From NCBI RefSeq assembly GCF_000005505.3, contig NC_016132.3:26712501-26776500 (forward strand): a DNA stretch of 64,000 nucleotides, in the 5' to 3' direction. The notes beneath the pieces are model-generated. The model saw only the letters and a list, made by a program, of their open reading frames with translations. It had not been told where the DNA came from and did not search any database. The stretch's first letter is position 1. Every line of letters begins with the position of its first letter. Both the position numbers and the translations under genes were made by a program. Shown piece after piece: positions 22,901-33,367 of this stretch. The stretch comes from Brachypodium distachyon. Taxonomy: Eukaryota; Streptophyta; Magnoliopsida; Poales; Poaceae.

Positions 22901-24524
22901 TGCTATCACATTCTTTAGAGGGCAGCTCTTCGTTGGTTATTTCAATGGCACAATCAGGGTAATGATATCCTCCATATCTCAGTGAAGTTGCGAACTCGAG
23001 TCCAAAGAATAATTAGACACGTCTTAATAATTTAATATGAAAATATTTAGTTCACAGAGAAACGACCTATGATTTTTTTAACCTCAAAACAACATAATAA
23101 TATTTCTATACTATTATTCCTAATTCTTATACAGGCATGGGATATAAAAGACCAGAGAGCAGTAAACATTAGAGAGATTACAGAGCACAAGAAAGCGGTC
23201 ACTTGCTTTGCACTATCAGAAACTGGAGAAAATCTGTTGAGCGGATCAGCTGACAAATCTATTCGGGTAGGAAATGCAATCAATCACGAAAGAAAAGTAA
23301 TCACAAATGGTTAACTAAGATGCTCCTTTGTTTGGGTCAAAAATATGTTCCATTGCAGGTATGGAAAATGGCACAGCGCAAGCTTGAGTGTGTTGATGTG
23401 ATTCAAATAAAAGAGGCTGTACACAAGTTTGATGTTTACAGTGACAAAATTATTGTACTTACACAGAAAAATGTACTCAAGGTGCAAATTTGCTTACTAT
23501 GGTCTTAGTAATTTTCTTTCTCAATGAATGGAATGTATAGCAATAACAAATTTTCTGGTTTGAATTTCTTTTACTTCCGCAGTTCTGTTGTTCATCAAGA
23601 AGCACTCAAACATTTTACAAGAGCAAGCATGTCAAATCTCTAGCTCTAGCTCACAGCAAAGCTTACCTCGGCTGTGGAGACTTGAGTATACAGGTCAGAT
23701 TTGTTATTACAATGACGGTACTATCATCTAGAAACATGGCATCTAAAACATAAACATATCCTCAGGAATTAGATGTATCCGTAGAATCGAGGATTGAGAT
23801 AAGGATGCCTACAAGAAGCTGGAGAATCAGTAAACAACCCATTAGCTCCATTGTAGTATATAAAGATTGGATGTATTGTGCTGGTTCTCAAGTGGAAGGA
23901 TCTGCCATGAAGGTAATGATCAAAGTTGATATCTAAAAGCCATCACATGAAAGGTAAATTGCTAACCATGGTACTGTAACACAGGACTGGAGAAGGAGAT
24001 GCAAGCCAACGATGACAATGCCAATACCAAAGGGAACAAATATAAATGCAATGACAGTGGTGGAGGATTTCATCTACTTGACCTGCAATAAAAGCCCTAG
24101 TATCATTCAGGTGATTAGATTATTATTGTTTCTTTATTTTAAGGAAAGGCTGTTATTATTATTTTGGTCACACTGGTTGCATAATCTTTGCATCAATAAG
24201 CAACAGGTGATACTAGAACATCTCCTTTACTCTCATATCTTAGATTACAATACAGAGCTTGCCAATCTGATTATGCTTCTGCTTATGGACCCCAACAGAT
24301 ATGGTTGAGAGAGAAGCAGCAGAAAGTTGGAAGGCTATCTGCAGGGAGCAAGATAACAAGCATTTTCACTGCAAACGATATCATTTTCTGCGGAACTGAA
24401 AGCGGGTTAATCAAGGTCAGTAGCATACTACCGATCTTGCTAAGATGACATTCATATTCAACTAGCACTTACACCGAGAATAAAATGCACCCTGTTGCAA
24501 CTACAGGCATGGATCCCTTTGTGA
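16981..24524 (+). CDS. LIN/CERBERUS-like ARM and WD40 repeat protein without a U-box
   Basis: Sixteen exons by splice reading: 16981-17615, 18962-19196, 19667-19746, 19818-20999, 21077-21218, 21542-21787, 21874-22171, 22354-22475, 22839-22958, 23135-23266, 23359-23481, 23583-23693, 23766-23912, 23985-24110, 24299-24415, 24507-24524; about 1277 residues. Phases agree from exon 2 onward. Order: Ala/Pro-rich helical N-terminus (1-212), a linker, an ARM-like helical region (about 330-980), then WD40 repeats (980-1277; AWDI, GSADKSIR|VW) ending AWIPL. This matches the plant LIN family, where legume CERBERUS/LIN is a U-box E3 ligase needed for rhizobial infection. No U-box (PxxFxCPI) is visible, so it resembles the U-box-less LIN-like WD40 proteins and probably acts as a scaffold. 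Exon 1 to 2 is uncertain: the strong GTGAGT donor leaves phase 2, fitting an acceptor at 18962 rather than the nearer one at 18957. ATGs at 16894 and 16936 are alternative starts. Confidence 0.85.
19359..19469. mobile_element. Stowaway MITE in intron 2 of the LIN-like gene
   Basis: A 111-bp element with CTCCCTCCGTCCCATATTAA at the left and GTATGGGACGGAGGGAG at the right, flanked by TA on both sides. These are perfect Stowaway features. Confidence 0.92.
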
Positions 24525-27099
24525 AGGGCAGAGAAGAACAAGGAACAGAACAGAAGATGAATCAACTTTGTAAATGCAGAGCGCGTACAGAAAAAGGAAA
24601 AGAAAAAAGGCATACCATTTCGTTGTACAGGCCACCCTCCGGAGGACGCAGCAGTGCAGCTGGTGTTCTCCTGCTTCAGAATGACTCGTACCTTCACAAT
24701 GTAAATAGTGATTTTGTGAGTTTTTTCTCCGAGTCTGAGATGATAACGATTGTGCATGTTAATACTTGATACTGTCTCCTTCATGACGATTTTCATAAAT
24801 TCCCGTAGCATAGTAGAACCGTGAAACTAAGCTTGGGCATTTCCAGCAGCCAAGATGGCCAAAGAACTGCAGAATTAGAGCTCAACATGCCAGCCAGCAT
24901 TCCAGCTATCAGGAGCAAACTTGAATGCATGCTGGTGCTGATGTGCCAGTGGCAGCCCGTAGGGGCATTCCGACGAACACCGTGAGGGTGTGCTGTGGCA
25001 AGTCCGTCGGGGCATTCGGACGAACACCTTGAGTGCGTGCCGTGCTCCTCGAGAAACAGTTTGCCCTCCCTCGGCCGGCGGTGCCTGACCATCGCGGGCT
25101 CTTCCGCTCGTACATGCCTGATGCCTCCCAGGCCAGCACGCGCAACGCCGGGCTAACCAAGAGCTCTAGAAGCTTGGGGCTGTTCGGGGCATCATACCAT
25201 TTGAACGGAGTGTCGAGCGATATCAAGTTCCGTTTTCGTAGAGACGGACGGCCCAGAGCAGAGCCACGGGTGGTATCTACAGCCACCGTGGTAACCATCA
25301 ATTTCCTCAGAGACATGCTAATACGTGGGTCCACTGCATTAGAGACTGATGATTAGGAGAAAATGTGTCAGCCTTTTTTCACAATTTTTTCTTTCCCACC
25401 TTTTGTCTAATAGATTTCGTTTCTTTTATACATAAAATTTTAGAGAGCTGCTTATTTCTTTTGTATTAATTTGACTCGTTGGTATGTATTACAGTACGTC
25501 AGGTACATATGCACTAGACGATGGTACATAAACAAATTTGCTTAGTAAAATGTACACAAAGACACGCCGCTGCAAAATGTAAAATGTACACAAATGAACA
25601 AATTTGTTTCTTTTGTGCATAAAATTCAAAGTACGTTAGATGTTAAGGGTAGACAAAGACATATCAAAGTACACCATGTCAATATATACCTGGTACCTCG
25701 TTGTTTTAATTACATCAATCATACATTGTTAATCTAAAATTTAGAAAATAAGGTAGATGTTAAATGTAACACGAACTTACATCAAAGTGAGTACTCCATG
25801 ATCTAAGTAATGAAGGTTGGTAGAATATTCAGTACGTTGTCCGATTGTACATCGTAGTACATAGCAAATACATCAGGTACATGTCAATTACATCAACGTA
25901 GATGGCAATATATTATCAATTTTATGTATCTCATCAATTTTAAGTACGTGTCAGTACTCAATGACACTACAATTACAAGCAACAGTACTAAGTACCTTCT
26001 CAATCATAGTGCATCACGGTACATGATAAGTACCTCCTCAATCACACTAACCCTAACTCAGTGGCAGATCAGATAGAAAATAAAAGAAAAAAAATACACC
26101 TCCGAAGTCCAAACAAGAGATCATCACAGCAAGAGAAAAAAACTCAATGTGTCTAGGAAAGAAAACTTGGTCTCCTCCATCTACAAATAATCAAAGTACC
26201 ACCATTACAAAATTAGTGCAAAACGAAAGCTATGAATCGAAAGAAATCAAAGTACCTCAATATTCAATTCGGTGGTCGCCTACATGATCTTCTTGTCATA
26301 AGGCTATTGCATCAACAGTACTAGCAAGTTGTTTAGTTGGTGTGCAGATTCCGTGTATAGCGGAGGGCGGCTAGGGGCCAGCGACAGAGAGAAGGGCGGG
26401 CAGCGGAGGGGTCGACGGCGGCAGGCCCCGCGCTCTTCCGCTAGGGATTTGGTCGTGCTCAGCTTGGGGAATGGACAACACTAGGGAGAAATGACACGGG
26501 AGAGAGGTAACTAGAGAAGGGGTAAGATGGTAATTCAATACGCAAAAAAAGTCAATTTGCCGTTTTTGGACTGGCGGTGTGTTTCAGCAAATGCCCACAG
26601 AATTGTAATGGTACCCAGCAAATCCACAATCGTACGGTGTGTATGGATAAAAGCCACAAAATAACGGTGTCCCCTGGCCAATTTTCCCACGCGGTTTACG
26701 GAACCATTTGTTCTTATTCATTGCAATTTTTGGCTTGTCTTCAACCATATTTTGGGGAGCATTTGTTCTTATTGAATACAACTCTTGGCTATTTGCTTGT
26801 TTTTAAATTTCTTGCAGTACAAACACTGCTCAGTAATATTTTAAAGCATTCGCAGTTGTTTCCATTCCAGTTTTGCACACCAGTTACTTCATCTACTAGT
26901 TAGGTTTGTCACTTCTTAACCGAAAGGTGCTACAGTGGATCCCCTACAATTGTGGGTATTTAGATCTCTATAGTTTATTATTATTTTATCTAGTTTAACT
27001 TATGTATAGTCTAATTAAATTTAGTTTATAAATTCTAAGCGACTGATTTATTTCAATTTCTTGTCCGTGTCTGAATTTCTTATCAAACATGTTTTAATT
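24525..27099. other. LIN-like 3' region and intergenic DNA
   Basis: 24525 to about 24800 is the likely 3' untranslated region. At 24909-25356 a GC-rich island has overlapping open frames on both strands (141 codons minus, 107 codons plus). I do not recognise either; the island may be a decayed gene fragment. Inside it, about 45 bp starting near 24959 (GGGGCATTC(C/G)GACGAACACC) is repeated in tandem near 25011. 25375-26540 is AT-rich with many GTAC-containing words and no gene. A 108-codon frame at 26577-26903 has no recognised domain. Confidence 0.5.
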
Positions 27100-28325
27100 T
27101 GTACCATAAACACTTTTGTAACTCAGAGTAACAGCCATCACACCTAGTTGATCTTTGCACCACGTGCGAATGAGCCATATTTTTTTTTGCGAGAAAATGA
27201 GCCATAAACCATGTGCTGCATCGCACCGCACATGGCCACGCTTGGAATTTCATAAACGTATGTGTCCCTTCATTCCACCGTCGCACACAAGTACATCATA
27301 AACTTGTACATGGTTTTCTTTTCCAATTGCATGCTTAATCGTGCAAATGGTTTCAAGGCATAAACCATTTGATGCATTGCGCACGGGCACGGTTGGAATT
27401 TCCTAAGGTGTGTGTTCCTTTCACCGTTGCACACAGTTACATCATAAACACATGGCTTTTCTTTTCAACTATGTGCGATTACGCACATAAAACGCATGTT
27501 TGCGAATGCGGAATATATTCATCACACACGGTTTCAACGCGTAAACCATGTGTGATACATCGCACACGGACACGGTTGGAATTTTCTAACGTACGGTGTG
27601 CATGCCTTGATTCCACCATCACACACAGTTACATCATAAACACACGGTTTTCTTTTTCAACTATGTGCTCCATCGCACAAACGGTTCAAGGCATAAACCG
27701 TGTGCCTCACCGCACACGGGCACGATTGAAATTTTCTAATTGTGTGTGTTTCTTTCACCATCGCACAATGTTACATCATAAACACACGGTTTTTCTTTTT
27801 GACTATGTGCTATTACTAATAAAAATTGTACCGTCTGAGAATGGGGCATATACATTCATCACACACGGTTTCATCATAAACACACCGTTTTCGTTTTCAA
27901 CTATGATCACCATCGCACAATCGGTTCAAGACATAAACCGTGTGCCGCACCGCACAGGGGCACGATTGGAATTTCATAAATGTGTGCGTTCCTTTCACCA
28001 TCGCACAATCGGTTCAAGACATAAACCGTGTGCCGCACCGCATAGGGGCACGATTGGAATTTCGTAAATGTGCGTTCCTTTCACCATCACACACAGTTAC
28101 ATCATAAACACACGGTTTCCCTTTTAAACTATGTGCGAACTAACATAAAACGCACCCTCTGCAAACGGGGCATATACTCATCGCACACGGTTTCGATGCG
28201 TAAACCATGCACGATACATCGCACATGGACACACTTGGAATTTCGTAACGTACGGTGTGCTTTCATTCCATCGTCGCACACAGTTACATCATAAACACAC
28301 GGTTTTCTTTTTCAACTATGTGCTT
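27100..28325. repeat. Degenerate tandem array, ~150-bp unit, CACTA-subterminal-like
   Basis: A unit containing CATAAACC(A/G)TGTGC, then GCACACGGNCACG(G/A)TTGGAATTTC, then CATCGCACACAGTTACATC, ATAAACACACGG and TTTTCAACTATGTGC recurs about seven times, with ACATCATAAAC landmarks near 27292, 27431, 27611, 27772, 28100 and 28278. Units differ by point changes, partial duplications and deletions. Short motifs such as TCGCACACGGTTT resemble the subterminal repeats of grass CACTA transposons, but no CACTA terminus was found at either edge. A 232-codon frame (27369-28067) runs through the array and is judged a by-product of the repeat. The array ends about 95 bp before the MFT TATA box. Confidence 0.75.
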
Positions 28326-28417
28326 CACGACACACTATCTCTAACTTGCGGCAACAATTAACCGGCATGGATGCTTATCATCAGACGCCCATGTCATCTT
28401 TCCACAACCTCCAGCGA

Positions 28418-28427
28418 CTTATAAATA
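28418..28427 (+). promoter_or_regulatory. Putative TATA box of the MFT gene
   Basis: TTATAAATAC on plus, with a C/A-rich stretch about 30 bp downstream that would suit a transcription start near 28450. It lies about 170 bp before the ATG at 28595. Confidence 0.7.
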
Positions 28428-28594
28428 CCCCTTAATCCCATCGGCATGTCTTCTCCATCCAGGCATAGCACATACAAACTAGCTAGTAGACGGAGGCAGG
28501 CTCTCGATCATGAGAGATTGAGTTGGGTAGCTAGCTAGCTAGGTACCTTGACTTTGCGGTTGCTGCTCTCGCTGATCCTCGCTTCCGGCCGGCC

Positions 28595-29703
28595 ATGGCA
28601 GCCCGTGTGGATCCCCTTGTGCTAGGTAGGGTGATAGGTGAAGTGGTGGACAGGTTCGTGCCAACCATGGTACTGTCCGTGCGCTTCGGGACCAGGGACC
28701 TCACAAACGGCTGCGAGATCAAACCGTCCGTCGCCGCCGCTGCTCCCGTTGTCCAGATCGCGGGCCGGGTCGGCGACCTCTTCACCCTGGTCAGTTTTTT
28801 CTCACATGTGCAAGCTGATCGTGTGCGCTTGAATGGGAGCATATGCGTGGTTATATATACTTGTATCCAGTTCTTATTGCTGTAAATTGTGCGTTATTTT
28901 TTAGGTTATGATTGATCCAGATGCTCCGAGCCCGAGCGAGCCGAGCATGAGGGAGTGGCTTCACTGGTAACTAATTAATCAAAACAGTTTTTGCATTTTT
29001 AGATTTGGATTATACATTCACTTTACGTTATTACTCCCTTCTATCCATCATAAGTATGGGAGATTTAATATAAAGTTGGTGTATGTGGGCTGACTATTTT
29101 CACGTTTCTTCTGGATCAGGCTTGTTGTTAACATACCAGGTGGAGCAGATCCTTCTCAAGGTATACTACTAGTACTACTCTTGCTAAATTCCTTTTTTTC
29201 CGCTTGCTATGCTCGTGAATAAAGGAGAAATCGAAATCCTTAGGTATGTTATGTCTAGCTGCAAACGTTCTGTGAGCGTGGGTGGAAAAGCTTCGTATAA
29301 ACGAACATACGAAGGTTTCCTTAATGGTTCCACAATAGGGTGTGAATTTAGGCTGTTTCAAATTCAATCGTGTTACTCCGTGACATGCACGTAGTACTAC
29401 TACAGCTTCTTTGTGGTTTTGGTAACGATGATCAATGCGGTTGCGCGTTGTGCAGGTCAGGAGGTGGTGTCCTACATGAGCCCGCGTCCAGCGTTGGGCA
29501 TCCACCGCTACGTGCTGGTGGTGTTTCAGCAGAGGGCGCCTGTGGAGGCGCCGCCGGCGGTGGCGCCCGGCGAGGAAGCGCCCGGGTTGCGCATGGGGTT
29601 CAGCACACGCGACTTCGCGAAGCGGCACAACTTGGGACTCCCCGTCACCGCCATGTACTTCAATGCACAGAAGGAGCGGGCCAGCCACCGCCGTCGCTAT
29701 TAG
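28595..29703 (+). CDS. MFT: MFT-clade PEBP (MOTHER OF FT AND TFL1-like) protein
   Basis: Join 28595-28789, 28905-28966, 29120-29160, 29456-29703; 181 residues. Exons 2 and 3 are 62 and 41 bp, the canonical sizes of the FT/TFL1/MFT family, and all junctions are GT-AG in phase. The protein starts MAARVDPLVLGRVIGEVVD, has the ligand-pocket DPDAP at 69-73 and GIHR at 114-117, and ends in the MFT-like YFNAQKE plus a basic tail. At the position that separates florigen (Tyr) from TFL1-type repressors (His) it has Trp83 (REWLHW), as in many MFT proteins. MFT members act in seed dormancy, germination and ABA response; wheat and rice each have at least two. From memory this copy looks closer to rice MFT1 than to the wheat group-3 dormancy gene. 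A Pro/Ala-rich loop at about 126-145 is longer than usual. No defect is seen. Confidence 0.93.
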
Positions 29704-29951
29704 CTAAATATTACCTTCTCTATGTCCGCCGGCTGATAAACCCTGCTGCTGGCCGGCTGTGCGAGAGTGCGTGCATGCACCTCGACCTAATAAGTTGAAC
29801 TGTGGAACCGTCTTCCCGTTATCATATATAAATTGTGGGATTTGTGGTGTGTGTGCTATTCCCTTATATATCTGCACGCTGAGCCACCATCAAAGGTGGA
29901 GCCGGCACTCCGCCAAAATCTAGACGCACGACAGGCTAAAACAAACGATTA
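29704..29951. other. MFT 3' flank
   Basis: Short AT-rich stretch after the stop codon. ATATATAAATTG near 29825 could be part of a polyadenylation region. No gene is seen. Confidence 0.4.
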
Positions 29952-30336
29952 AAGCATCTCCGGCAGATTTCTCATATAGCTTCGACCCCTAAATGTTTAG
30001 GATTTAATTTGCACGAAAAATGTTCCAAATAGGCTTCTTAGAACAGCCCAACCTGCAAATAGTTTTATGGGTTACCTAAAACTTTCCACCACACATTATA
30101 TCTAGGGCTCTGACAACCGTTTAAGGGTCCAACTCCTCATTTCTTCCACCAAAACCATGCGCACGTCCGCCACCGTTAAATCCGGTCAAATCCACCAAGC
30201 CCGCACGGTGGCGTAAAACTGTACTTGTTTAGGGGACATGTCCCGCCAGTCACAAAACGATACCATAAGTTAGTTTTAAGGTCTGTCTCATAGGTTTTTA
30301 CGGGCCACCGTTTTACGAGATCTACTAGAGATGCTC
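29952..30336. mobile_element. Tourist-like (PIF/Harbinger) MITE
   Basis: Inverted ends AAGCATCTCCGGCAG and CTACTAGAGATGCTC bound a 385-bp element flanked by TTA on both sides (29949-29951 and 30337-30339). A 3-bp TTA duplication fits PIF/Harbinger-derived Tourist elements. Confidence 0.7.
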
Positions 30337-30456
30337 TTAAGTTTATCGATCCCAAGTAACGGATATTCTATACATGGTATGAAAATATAAGTGTTAATGT
30401 TGACATTTGACACTCAATTGGATCACATAGTAGTTGTATATAAATGAACGTAAAAT

Positions 30457-30988
30457 GTGATAACAATGCTGAGCTTCCTGGTGGATCCTTGCTTCCAATG
30501 CTGCAGCTTCCTCTCTTGGCCGAGGCCTATGAGGAGTACCAGGAGGTCCTTCAACTTGGATATCTCCAAAGGGTTAATGCTGATGTTGCAGATTCATGGA
30601 GGTATCCATGGCTCTGGAAGAGCAGGTGTATTCCCAAGGGTGAAGGTTTTTGCTTGGCTCCTGATGAATGATCGACTTAACACAAGGGATATGCTGCAAA
30701 GGAGACACTGGCATGTTACAAATGATTATTCCTGTGTTCTTTGTCGGTCAGGTGCTTTGGAGGATTGGGCACACCTGTTTTTTAATTGCCAATTTGGCCA
30801 AAGATATATACTGGAATTATTTGCAAATCACTTGGCCGATCGGAGGAGAGCTATTTCTGATTCTTCAAACGGCAAAGAGAGACTTTGGACTACCTTTCTT
30901 TATGGAGGTGGTTGCCCCCTTTGTTGCTGGCACATTTGGAGGAAGCATAGGAATGGTTGGATTTTTGATGGAGCTCAGCCTAACTTAG
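30457..30988 (+). pseudogene. LINE fragment, reverse-transcriptase zinc-binding (zf-RVT) region
   Basis: The plus-strand frame has the plant LINE C-terminal pattern: W(L)WKSRCIP, K(V)FAWLLMNDRLNTRDML, then CVLCRSGALEDWAHLFFNC with its Cys/His zinc-binding spacing, and a closing WHIWRKHRNGWIF motif. The start (MPS-type frame) is not a real start. The upstream endonuclease and reverse transcriptase are absent, and the frame is cut by a foldback element at about 30989. It is a relic. Confidence 0.8.
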
Positions 30989-31347
30989 GATGCTACCGTG
31001 CTCCCAACACACGGTAGCACTTCTAAAAAGATTCAATTTTTTTGAAATAAATTAAGTAGGTTCATAAGATATGTGTCTAGTATGTCACGAAGTTTCAATT
31101 CCAAATTCATTATACAAAGAGACAAACAAAAAAGACAAATAAAAACATGAATAGTGTCAGAAATTGTCTTTTGTGTTTTTGTCTTTTTGCGACCTACTCA
31201 AATCTGAATTTGTCTTTTTCTGTTTCTCTATGCATATAATGAATTTGGATTTGAAACTTTGTGACATGGTAGACACATATCTTATGAATCTACTCAATTT
31301 ATTTCAAATTTTTTAAGAACTTTTTAGGAGGGAGCACGGTAGCACTC
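30989..31347. mobile_element. Foldback MITE with ~120-bp inverted arms
   Basis: The left arm (from GATGCTACCGTGCTCCC at 30989) matches the reverse complement of the right arm (to GGGAGCACGGTAGCAC at 31345) over about 120 bp, including AAATAAATTAAGTAGGTTCA against AAATAAATTGAGTAGATTCA. The centre is short, so the whole element can fold into one long hairpin. It has no coding capacity. Confidence 0.85.
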
Positions 31348-31389
31348 TAATGGATGGGAGCACCGGATATCTTGTCGTAGTTCCAAATA

Positions 31390-31610
31390 GTCACATGGCA
31401 GATCCTTAACCTGACAGTTCAACTCGATCGCGCTGAATCATCTCCGAATGCTCCTCGGAACAGCCTATCGGGTGGTCTAAACTCTTGGCCAGATTAACCA
31501 CCAAGCCCGTAGGCGTAGCCATCCCAAAGTCCATCAAGAATGCCGAGCGGGCCTTAATATTTCTGATCGTGGGCCGAATAAAAGTCACCACATCGTCAGC
31601 AAAAATAGAA
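31390..31610 (-). pseudogene. LINE reverse-transcriptase fragment (ADDVV box)
   Basis: On minus, the frame reads ADDVVTFIRPTIRN and, further on, LAKSLDHPIGCSEEHSEMIQ. These match the catalytic (Y/F)ADD region and following segment of plant LINE reverse transcriptases. It is about 70 codons, has no ends, and lies in the opposite orientation to the LINE piece at 30457. Confidence 0.75.
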
Positions 31611-32370
31611 GTTGTGGGCCGAAAAACTTCAGATTTACCTAGAAAAACAAACTTCCTCTAAAAAAAAGAAAACCTTGAAAAACAAACATTTCAGATTTTC
31701 AGACGTTTGCTCGTCTCGCTAGTGTAGTGCAGATTTTAGAGCGCTTAGCTCTGTCCATGCCGACCTGGATGGTTGCCACGATGAGCAATCGAGCAAGCTA
31801 TAAAGTAAGAATAAATAAATGTATATACTAAGAATGGAGGCCGTGAATTATATGTTCCCAATCTAACAGAAGCAACGTGAAACGGAAAGGAGCAGGGTCG
31901 CAGGCAGGGGCAAGTGCAGTGACCAGACACCAGAGCATGGGGCACACGAACATGCAGCTCACAGCACATGATCCACATGTATACCTGTCGACGGACGCGT
32001 GTGTCTATGTGCTGCCCATCGATGGCCCCCATGATTCATTCACACATGACACTTTTTTTTTGGACACCGTCGTCTTATGTCCTGCGGGAGCACCAACACG
32101 CATGGCACAATCATGTGTTGGCTCAAAAGTTATCAGCATTAAAGCTACTGGTCATTCAGGGCGAAAAGAAAAGCACCAGTGATTTCTTACTTGGTGTGTG
32201 ACATCTTTCTGTTGTGCATCCCATTATGGAACAATACTCTGGCCTGAAAGAGAGATCCGCCTTATTACTCTAGAAATGGTAAAGTTCAGATCACCCTTCT
32301 GTATACGTTTGATAGGATGTTCGATCGCATTTGTAATATGTATAGGTGTCATGTATATCTCGAGAAATTC
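31611..32370. other. Intergenic stretch, no gene seen
   Basis: Short overlapping frames around 31745-32389 on both strands have no recognised domain. Confidence 0.5.
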
Positions 32371-32476
32371 TCGATCCGTCTCATATTAAGTGTTAAAAGA
32401 TTACATCTATATATAGACATATTTTAAAATATAAATATGTTTATTTTAAAACAAATATAATATGAGACGGAGAGAG
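32371..32476. mobile_element. Stowaway-like MITE
   Basis: The ends TCGATCCGTCTCATATTAAG and ATAATATGAGACGGAGAGAG are inverted repeats about 105 bp apart, and TA follows the right end. The terminal bases are diverged from the CTCCCTCCGT consensus. Confidence 0.75.
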
Positions 32477-33274
32477 TAATAAAGTTTGTGTAATTTAACT
32501 CCCACACGGTAGGCAGCTGTTTAGAGCTTTGCCTGAGTAGAATTAAACGAAACAATGAGCAAGCTTATACACCGACGCCGTCTGAAAATCAATCAAAACT
32601 AGTAGTGCAAGGCGACTTGTCAATATTTGGACTGACAAGTGACAACGAAGTACTAACCGATTTCAAGTTTTCCCATTCACGTGTTGACTCCGGCCACATC
32701 TATCATGGGGATTAATCTTTCTCCTCCAGAAGGAGCGACAGAGACAAAAACTTCTTTTACAGGCAACGCAAGTTCCTGGAAACTGGAAGGAAAGGAGTTG
32801 CCATCCTCGTGGGGTCAGAGAGCCAGGTGGCCTAACATTTGGAATCTCCTCCCCATGTTGCTGGCACTCGGAACAGTGGAGCACACACTGCTCCGACTAG
32901 GAGAGGGCATCTCTTTTTCTCTGCACTGCTGACCAGAAAACGAAAATGTACAGGTGCAGGCTGCAGAGACGTGCAGTGTCCGAATCTGGAGAAGAAAGTC
33001 ATGGGTGGAAATGGTGTCGTGTGGTTAGGCAGCTATCCGTGGTTCCTAGCGGCCACCTACTAATGCTGTGGTTTCTCGCTTTCTCTTGTTGTTTATATAA
33101 CTATCGTGATGTCTCTCTTCTTAATAAATGGATCGGGACTCTCCGGACTCCGGTTTCAAAAACTATCGCGTATCGCGGTGTCCCGCGCGATATACATCTT
33201 TATATTTTGACTCACAGAGATTTATTATTTTTGTATTATTTCAAAAGCATAAAATTAGATTTGTACCATTTGTA
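32477..33274. other. Intergenic stretch, no gene supported
   Basis: Open frames at 32681-32932, 32839-33063 and 32946-33308 overlap in different phases with no domain. The sequence at 33188-33225 (ATACATCTTTATATTTTGAC region) recurs in diverged form at 34393-34435, suggesting a shared old repeat. Confidence 0.5.
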
Positions 33275-33367
33275 TTTCCTCCGATCATCAAAAGTGTCGT
33301 CCACTTAATACAAATTTTGTACTAACTTAATATAAAATGAGCGACACTTTTTATGTATCGGAGGGAA
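33275..33367. mobile_element. Stowaway-like MITE
   Basis: Inverted ends TTTCCTCCGATCATCAAAAG and TATGTATCGGAGGGAA, with complementary AGTGTCG and CGACACT inside. About 93 bp, close to TA at both edges. Confidence 0.75.

Noticed and set aside
27369..28067. A 232-codon plus-strand open frame
   Set aside because: It runs through the tandem repeat array and its peptide repeats with the DNA unit; no domain, so treated as a by-product.
32681..33063. Two overlapping plus-strand frames of 74-83 codons
   Set aside because: Different phases, no domain, no splice signals supporting a gene.
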